In this document: piece after piece, positions 56,880 to 64,000 of the stretch | Position numbering within the stretch: position 1 is the first letter of the stretch | Layout: every line of letters starts with the position of its first letter | Source of the DNA: Rhizophagus clarus | Taxonomy: Eukaryota > Glomeromycota > Glomeromycetes > Glomerales > Glomeraceae | Direction: 5' to 3' | DNA: 64,000 bases | NCBI GenBank assembly: GCA_015698045.1 | Contig: BLAL01000236.1 | Coordinates: 186,001-250,000, forward strand | The notes under the pieces: model-generated | Databases searched by the model: none | Told to the model about the DNA's origin: nothing | What the model saw: only the letters and a program-made list of their open reading frames with translations | Made by a program: the position numbers and the translations under genes

Positions 56880-57260
56880 AGTGCGAAAAGTTGTGCAAGA
56901 TTACGCATCGTAATATTTCGTAAGTTTTCAGACCCGTTGCAAGTTTGCGGAAGAGTAATATTTCATAACTTTTTAAAATATTTCGAAATATTATGATATG
57001 CAAAGTTTTGTAATTTTACGGTTCGTAATATTCTGTAATTTTACGCATTCGCAATATTTTGTAATTTTACATAATATTTTGTAAGTTTCCAGACCCGCCA
57101 CAAGTTTGCGTAAGCGTAATATTTTGTAACTTTTTAAAATATTTTAAAATATTACGATATGCAAAGGTTTGTAATTTTATGGTTCGTAATATTGTGTAAT
57201 TTTATTGCATAATATTTCGCAACTTTTTAAAATATTTTGACGATTCGTAATTTTACATAA
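56880..57260. repeat. ~170-bp tandem duplication (TACGNNATCGTAATATTT-rich)
   Basis: 'gtaagttttcagacccg.' at ~56919 and 'gtaagtttccagacccgc' at ~57090 mark two units. Both contain 'aatattacgatatgcaaag' style palindromic words. Confidence 0.75.
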
Positions 57261-57454
57261 ATATTTTGTAATGTTTCAAAATTCATTTTTATACTATAAG
57301 TTTATATAATGTATATTTTATTAGATATAATATGAATTAAATTATAAAAATTACAAGTATTTATTACTATATACAGAATATATAAAAGTAAAAAAAAAAG
57401 AGTAACGATACAATTAGATGTAAAAAGAAGAGAAACAGCTATAGTAACGTTAAT

Positions 57455-57920
57455 ATTAGATATAAGATAAAAGAAATATTGTTAGTATTGTTAGTATTAA
57501 GGTAAAAAGAGTTAAAGAAACAGTAAAAGGAGTAAAAGAAACATGGATATTATCGTTAGTATTAAAGTACAAGTAAAAAGGAATAAAGGAAACATAGATA
57601 GTATTGTTAGTATTATGACATAAAGTAACAAAGAGGTAAAAAAAACGTGTTAATATTAAAATAATTAGTATTAATAAATAAATATTTCTATACCTGCAAA
57701 GTAATTGAACAAAAGAATAAAGAAATAAAGAGAAAGGAAAAAATAAACATGTTGTTAGTATTGTTAGTATTGTTAGTATTAAAGTACAAGTAAAAAGGAA
57801 TAAAGGAAACATGGATATTATTGTTAGTATTATGATACAAAGTAACAAAGAACTAAAAAAACGAAAATAATTAGTATTAATAAACAAATATTTCTATACC
57901 TGCAAAGCAATAAATTATGA
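57455..57920. repeat. tandem duplication containing repeat B ends
   Basis: 'attagtattaataaacaaat' and 'atttctatacctgcaaag' occur at about 57660-57700 and 57865-57910. 'gttagtattaaagtacaagt' occurs twice too. The block 57870-57915 is the reverse complement of 2085-2130. Confidence 0.75.
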
Positions 57921-59745
57921 AATATATGTAAATATATTGTATATAACTAGAGCCATAGTAGTAGGCCAGCCCTGGCCGGCCCCTTTAGAAGTATCATATA
58001 TAAATATATACTTATTCACGTAACGATAAATGTTATTTATTTATTAACATAGTAAAATATTATGAACTTATCCTACAGTTTGTTATGTATAAAGTTTTTT
58101 AAAATTATCTATATATTTATGAAATAGGAAGTGGTTGTGATGCTATTTGTTTTAGTCATGAATATTATTTGATTACATTTGGATCTACTTTAAATGAATC
58201 TCTATCTAAATTTATTATTTGAATGTTTTCCCATTTGGGACATCTCCTTTTTGCAATGTGCCATTATTGATACTTTCATTAGATACAGAAAGTATGTAAA
58301 TGATAGTTGTAATATTTGCGATCATATTTGTTATTAAATTGAATTGTAAATAATTAATAGAAAAGCAAACATACTGCTTTTATATAATTGATTTTTGGCA
58401 GAAGGTTTTTTTTGTCAGATAATCTATTAACCAAACAATTGAGCTGAATGAAAAATGGAAAGTTCTGAGGGTAGCACAATCTATTAACTGAACAATTGAG
58501 CTGAATGAAAAATGGAAAGTTCCGAAGGTAATACAATCTGATTAGTTATTATAAGATTAGCGCATAAAATGAAGTTTATAGATTATACTAAAAAGAGTAA
58601 TTAAAAATTTAAAATAATTATTAATTTTTTTAAAAAAAAATGCTTTTTTATAATAATAATAATTAAAAAAAATATGTTTATAAATCGTAAAAAAATGTAA
58701 TTTAAATCAGGATTTACGATTAATTCATCAGTTTTCAATTATTTTACATATCTGTTACATACTTATATTCCATGAATAAAATTTTTTAATTAAAATTGCT
58801 TTATTAATCATTTTTTTTTTACTGATTAATAAAAGAAAAAAATATATTTCTATTAATAAAAAGTTTTTTACTAATTATTATTTACTTATTTATTTCTTTA
58901 TAATATACAATAGAATATACAATAGAGTAAGGCATATGTTGACGCTAATTTAATTTTTTAGTTATCAAAAAAATACAATATTTGCAAATAATAATAAATA
59001 TTAAATCAAATACCATGTATAACAATAGATAACATAATCATAAGTTATTAATCAGCAATTAGAAATAGCCGGTTAAAAAACAATATTTGCAACTAATACA
59101 ATAAATTAATAGTTGAAAACAATAAATTAAAACAATAAATCATGTTATCATTAATAAGCAATTAGAACTGAATGAAATCAGCCTTCGGAATGTTGATCAT
59201 TTTAGTTGCATATAGTTTACGTCAAATTTAATTAATACAATTCTAGCTAATGCAAAGATAATTTTATGTAATAATAGAATGATGCTAATTTATTTATAGC
59301 TAAAATTTTAAACACATACACAGCTGTAATTTTAGCCAGCCCGGACTATGCCATAGAACATGATCACTGTCCAATTTCAAAATCAAATATAAACAACCGC
59401 TATTTTGTATGGAAAATTGTAAATTGACATGATATGATATATATATATGATATATATATATATAATATGGCATGGTATGGCATGGTATGACATGATATTA
59501 TTATAATATATATATATATATATATATAATATCATGTTTTATAAAAAACGCTCCCTATAGTTGCTGCATAATGCTAACTAAATTTATACCTACTCCTTCC
59601 TTTTTAGGAACACACTATAACCAATTATAGCAAATTACACAATACAATCATACTAAAATTATGATCATCTGACACCAACAACTATATAGCGCAATCTGTA
59701 TATAGTGTTAATTAAAGAAATAATAGAAAGAAGAGACAAAAAAAT
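57921..59745. other. AT-rich DNA with a TA microsatellite
   Basis: 58430-58530 has two ~73-bp direct repeats ('gagctgaatgaaaaatggaa'). 59435-59530 is a (TA)n/ATGATATG and 'ggcatggtat' microsatellite block that can fold back on itself. No gene is supported. Confidence 0.5.
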
Positions 59746-59749
59746 TAAA

Positions 59750-60120
59750 AATATTGAACAAAAGAATAAAGAAATAAGAGACAAAAATAAATAAGACAAA
59801 AAACGCGTGCATGATTAAATAATTAAATCACATGCAAGGATCAATCTAATTTTGATTGGCCAGAAAATACGATATCGTAAAATTACGGAAATCCGCATTT
59901 TAAAAAATCATGTACATCGTTACAGAAATTGTATATGCATAATTACTAAATATCATTCCCTCGTGATAAATTAAAAATTATCAACACAAATTCAACACAA
60001 ATTTAACAAATTTAACGAAATTTGGCCAAAATTAACAAATTTTTTACCAGAATTATCAACACAAATTGAACACAAATTTCAGCTACGATTTATTTATGTC
60101 ACACCCATATTGTTAAGAAT
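59750..60120 (+). repeat. dispersed repeats B and A, copy 2
   Basis: 59750-59880 is the inverted partner of 1920-2050. 59905-60120 is the direct partner of 1612-1875 and ends in 'cgatttatttatgtcac'. Order here is B-A, while at 1.6-2.1 kb it is A-B(inverted), consistent with an element of form B-A-B'. Confidence 0.75.
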
Positions 60121-60201
60121 TAATAATCATTTTATTTATTAAAACTATATTATTATGGTAAAAAAAATGCTATTACGTGTGATATATATAAAAAATAATA
60201 T

Positions 60202-61657
60202 TTATTTCCTATGCAACCCATAATTCTCTAATAAACTATTTACATACCGACCTTCCTCCTCCGTGTTATAAGAGTCACTAGAAAGTATATCATCGTCAGC
60301 TATGCCATCGTTAGCCGTACCATTGTTGGCCGCACTATCATTAGCCGCACTATCGTTAGGCCTACCATCGTTAGCCGTACCATTGTTAGCCGCACTATCA
60401 TTAGCCGCACTATCGTTAGGCCTACCATCGTTAGTCGTACCATCATCAGCCGCACCTGCTCCATCGTCAGCTGCTCCATCACCACCATTATCTACATCAT
60501 TACCATCATGAAAATCGTCATCTGAATGTGTAAATTTATCCCTATTTTCCAACTTTTGCTAAAAATAAATAAATAAATAAATAAACTATAATTCAAATAA
60601 TTCACATTTTGCAAATTGTAAATTAAAAACTTACTAAGTTGTTGATTATCTTTGACTTTATTATACTTTCGCTCATTTGAATATTTTGATTATTAGGATT
60701 TAAGTACGTTTCACATATGCTAATCGCATAAGCTATTTGTGTTTTTGAGAGATTTTTATTTTCTTTTCGCAACTTATCAATTATCAGCGATATATATGTC
60801 GTAGGTTGCCCATCTTTAACCTTTTTAAATAGGTTGTTGTAACATATTTTCACCTCTGGCTTACTCTTCCATTCCTGAATCTTTGACAGACTAACCTGAG
60901 TGTTAATAGACGGTAATTTATGCCCAGTCGCTTCAAAAACAGAATACATAACATCTTTGACTCTAGACGTGAACGTTCCTTGTATACTTCTATGTTGTTG
61001 TACTAACTATTAAAAAAAATATTAGTATGAAATTTAATAAAATTCATAATTGCTTTAACTTACAGTCGGGACAATTTTTTTTTCGAAAATAAAATCCATT
61101 GATTTTTTTGAACTGGCGTATAAATTCTGAGTTTTCGTCTTTTAAATATTGTTCGGTAGCGAGTTTGTACTCGTCTTGTGAAGGATAAATAAAATTTTCA
61201 AATAAAATTTTCAACACCTTCTTAACGAGCTCCTAATCAAACGAGGTTAGCATTTCAGGTTTACATTAAATAATATTTATTTTTATTACCTTTATATACT
61301 CTGGATCTATTGTATTATTATTTTTGTTATTATCGTTGAGCTTTTTTTCTATGCCTGAGAGACGGATTTCAAGATTTTTTTGTCCGGTGATAAGAACTTC
61401 AAGCTTAGAAATTATCTGCGAATTGGTTCTTAATAGTTTTTCTATTGTTTTTTATTAACTTTAATAATAAAATATAATTTACTATATATTATATAATTTC
61501 TTATAAAAAATATGATACATATCATGTCATATATACCTTCAACGTTATCGTCTGATAATCTTATTCGTTTTTCAGCTTCACTACTCTTCTCAGTATTACG
61601 TCTTGAGATTCTTTCATTATCATCAATATTTCATTTTTCACCACGTTTTGTAGCCAT
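60202..61657 (-). pseudogene. five-exon unknown gene, intact except one TGA at codon 9
   Basis: Exons: 61657-61537, 61441-61290, 61232-61064, 61002-60635, 60558-60202; phases 1,0,1,0, all GT-AG, total 389 codons. N-terminus MATKRGEK, TGA (61633-61631), then NIDDNERISRRNTEKSSEAEKR (basic, nuclear-signal-like). Residues ~40-75 are a coiled-coil-like helix (QIISKLEVLITGQKNLEIRL). The middle has YPSQDEYKLATEQYLKDENS, a CPD site, and a compact domain VKDVMYSVFEATGHKLP...WKSKPEVKICYNNLFKKV...TYISLIIDKLRKENKNLSKTQ. The C-terminal ~115 residues are acidic low complexity with two perfect 20-residue repeats (NDGRPNDSAANDSAANNGTA). There is no downstream ATG in exons 1-2 to bypass the TGA, which fits one CGA-to-TGA change. 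Family unrecognised. Confidence 0.65.
60302..60440. repeat. 60-bp perfect coding minisatellite, about 2.2 units
   Basis: 'ttagccgcactatcgttagg' and its 60-bp context occur twice (about 60309-60368 and 60369-60428) with one mismatch, encoding the N/D/A/G-rich 20-residue repeats of the gene above. Smaller 'ttagccg.acca/tatc' units lie within. Confidence 0.9.
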
Positions 61658-62800
61658 CAGGATAATATTTGAGGGAGGAGATATGAACTAAACTCGAAAA
61701 GGAGAAAAAGATATTACTAGAAATTTGAAGAGGAACTAGAAATACGAAAAAAGAAAAATATGAGAAAAAGGGGAAAGACATGAACCAGAAATTTGAAAAT
61801 GAGGAACTAAAAATACGAAAAAGGGAAAATACATGAACCAGAGGTTCAGAAAAAGGAGGCAAGCTGTCATAACGTCATTTCTGCCATTCTATACTAAAAA
61901 AGAAAAAAAACTTGCGAAATATTGTGAAAAATAAATAAACTAATTCGAAATATTACGAAAAATGAATGAACTAATGCAAAAATTTTGCATCGTGATATTA
62001 CGAAAAAAAAATTGTAACACTTTCATGAGAGAATTTTTAAAAAAACTCTCGTAAAAGCATATAGTACAATCGAAGTATTAATCAACACCCATTTATAAAA
62101 AAATAAGATGTTACACATATTGGGGCTTGTATGCATGGCAAAAAAAAGTTGCAGCCAGTGAACTCATTTGGCTGATCAGATTGATAGTGATCTTGAACGC
62201 TTATAACTGATTATCGCATAAATTTGTGGCTGATCATCCATCCATTATTGTAAAATGTGTTAAGCCAATAAATTTGCGGCTGATTATCAGATGATTAGCT
62301 GATTGAATAAGCCATATTAGCCATCCAGATTTTTACAGTCCGTTACAGCAAATTTAAAATATGCGAAACATTCAGCACTTTTGCTGTCAGGTTCGCAGGT
62401 TGGCAGGTTGCCGGCAAGTTGAAATAGTAAACAAAATAATAAACAATATTCATATGTTACATCATAGACTTGTTACATTTATTTTTAGATTTGCCAGCCC
62501 ACGAATTCGGCAAGTTCCTGGCAGCAAAATTGCTGAGTGTTTCGTATATTTTAAATTTTGCTATAATGCGTAAATTTGCGAATAATTCTGTGATATTAGT
62601 CACCAGATTCTTACAGCCAGTTCCATTCATTAATGCGTAAATTTGCGTAGTCGTATCTATTCAAATAACTCAATCAATTGTAATCCATTCAATTAATTCA
62701 TAAATTTTTACAATGAAATATAATTTTATTAGTACACAAAATCTCATATAAATTGAATAGTGAATTGATACTTTTCATCAAATTTGACGCATTAATTTAG
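61658..62800. other. intergenic region between divergent genes
   Basis: 61680-61860 is purine-rich with repeats of 'gaacca/tagaaatttgaa'. 62170-62320 repeats 'ggctgat.atca'. 62360-62580 contains 'cagcacttttgctgtcaggt' and its inverted partner 'cctggcagcaaaattgctga', a ~150-bp foldback. The ORF at 62361-62573 lies within this and is not convincing. Confidence 0.4.
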
Positions 62801-62802
62801 CA

Positions 62803-64000
62803 ACATGAGTTTCAAATGCCCCTTTGTATGCGAATATTCAGTCAATACTTTGCATATACTCAACACGCCCAAAAATGCTTAAAAAATGTAGAAGTAGAAG
62901 TAGAAGATGATGATGATAATAATGATAGTGAAAAATATAGCAGTGAAATAGATACAAGAAGTAATCTAAGTAGTAAATATAAAAATGATAAAGTTGAGGT
63001 AATTATGTTATTTCAGATTATTCTTTTTAAAGCTCTTAAGAAAAAGCTCAAATTATACTAACTCATTTGGTTTATAATTTTAGGTGGATGATGATAATGA
63101 TGTACAAAATATGTCATTTGACAGTATTGGAAGTGCAATATCAGAAATGAGCCTTGAAGATAGTAACTTTGAAAATATATTAGATTCATCTGAAGAGCCT
63201 GAAATTTTTGAAGAACCCAAAAATCTCAATACCAAAACTTGCACAGAATTTCCTAATGATGCTTATAAAGATCTAATGTTATTAGTAACGAAATATAAAA
63301 TAAACAATAAAGGTGGTAATGAAATAATACGTTTTTTTTAGTAAACATTCAAATCTTACAGAATCACCATTACCAAAAAATATCGAACAGGGACGAGCAT
63401 TTATGAATAATATGAAGTTTTTTAATTTAGAATTTAGTAAAGTTCTTATAACAAAACATGAGGATAAAGATTATTTTCTTTATTATCAAAACTTAATATA
63501 GTGCATCAAAAATATCTTAACTGTTCCTGACATAACACAAAATTTTGCGCTATCTTACGAAAACTATGAGATAAATAGTAAATATTAGTTAATTCAATAA
63601 TCTAAATAATATTTATTTTAATTTATTTATATTATTTTATAGTATAATAGAGAAAGTATTTACAGTGAACAAAACACTGGAAAATGGTGGAAAACTACAC
63701 AAGAATCCTTACCTACTGGTTCCAAATTATTATCAATTATTTTATATTCAGATGCAACAACTACAGATACATTAGGAAAAAGTCAATTGCATCCAATATA
63801 TATTACATTAGGTAATATCCCAATATGGCGTCGTAATAAACAGGATGCGAAGCAACTTTTGGGATATTTACCAATTTTAGAAGCTGCAAATAAAGATCTG
63901 GTTCGTAATACCTTTCATAAATCTTTATGTCATTTACTAGAACCAATTATTTTATTAAAAGATGGTATAGACCTTTTTATAAATAATGAAAATACCTGGT
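62803..64000 (+). pseudogene. Plavaka-like (CACTA) transposase, 5' part, frameshifted, runs off window
   Basis: ATG at 62803 (MSFKCP) shifts into the frame PLCMRIFSQYFAYTQHAQKC, together a C-x2-C-x12-H-x3-C finger at the N-terminus; an extra C in 'tgcccc' breaks it. An acidic stretch follows, an intron ~62999-63083 (GTAATT...TTTTAG), exon VDDDNDVQNM to NEIIRFF (extra T in a T8 run near 63335), SKHSNLTESPLP..., a TAG near 63500, another spacer to ~63644, then WWKTTQESLPTGSKLLSIILYSDATTTDTLGKSQ and HPIYITLGNIPIWRRNKQDAKQLLGYLPIL. S-D-x-T...G..Q.HPIYIT.GNI....R.....LLGYLPIL is the hallmark core of fungal Plavaka transposases. The second half lies beyond 64000. It differs from the tnp2-like copies at 16.7 and 33.1 kb. 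Confidence 0.8.

Noticed and set aside
59435-59530. Possible replication origin in the TA-rich palindromic block
   Set aside because: Only a TA microsatellite with short 'ggcatggtat' repeats is visible; nothing specific to an origin.
6086-61633. Alternative genetic code or selenocysteine to explain in-frame TGA in several otherwise intact genes
   Set aside because: TAA and TAG stops occur in the same broken genes, TGA positions match CGA or TGG in paralogues, and normal TGA terminators occur (10528). C-to-T decay is simpler.

Overview
The window looks like a gene-poor, transposon-rich stretch of a eukaryotic, very probably fungal, genome. Base composition is strongly AT-rich with long homopolymer runs. 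Genes are split by short GT-AG introns (about 44-100 nt). Most recognisable coding matter comes from mobile elements: a LINE reverse-transcriptase tail, tnp2/CACTA-like and Plavaka-like transposases, a Crypton-like tyrosine recombinase and a Tc1/IS630-like DDE transposase. This mixture, and the style of the lineage-specific low-complexity proteins, fits an arbuscular mycorrhizal fungus (Glomeromycotina, Rhizophagus-like). The organism call is inference; no rRNA or housekeeping marker is present to prove it.

Layout. 1-850: 3' end of a LINE. 1.6-3 kb: dispersed and tandem repeats and a broken first exon of a Q/P-rich gene. 4.0-6.1 kb: a WD40 (Cdc20/Fizzy-like) tail fragment and a degenerate Q/P-rich gene, minus strand. 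8.2-9.0 kb: a two-exon zinc-knuckle gene, plus strand. 10.5-10.9 kb: a DDE transposase remnant. 11.15-12.66 and 26.68-28.33 kb: two six-exon paralogues of an unrecognised family, minus strand, with identical intron phases. 12.8-16.6 kb: a large inverted repeat array. 16.7-20.4 and 33.1-39.1 kb: two broken copies of a tnp2-like transposase gene; the second is interrupted by a tyrosine-recombinase element that itself contains nested non-autonomous elements. 20.4-24.7 kb: palindromic GATATCGT-rich DNA and arrays of splice-site-bounded cassettes. 24.8-26.2 kb: a degenerate unknown gene. 29.8-30.0 kb: a small tail-anchored protein ORF. 30.8-32.2 kb: a ~718-bp tandem duplication. 40-45 kb: gene remnants and nested MITEs. 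45.8-47.2 kb: a 31-bp satellite. 48.6-50.9 and 53.7-54.0 kb: more cassette arrays. 55.9-56.8 kb: another coding remnant. 60.2-61.7 kb: a five-exon gene broken only by one early TGA. 62.8-64 kb: the 5' half of a Plavaka-like transposase running off the window.

There is no operon-like logic. The genes are individually split, mostly inactivated, and embedded in repeats. Two themes connect them. First, many stop codons in the broken genes are CGA-to-TGA or TGG-to-TGA changes, shown by comparing the two transposase copies with each other, which points to cytosine deamination (RIP-like or 5-methyl-C decay). Second, several arrays on both strands consist of about 110-130-bp units carrying a polypyrimidine-AG acceptor, a ~30-nt block and a GTAAG/GTAAAT donor followed by a hairpin. 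I know of no described element of this form.
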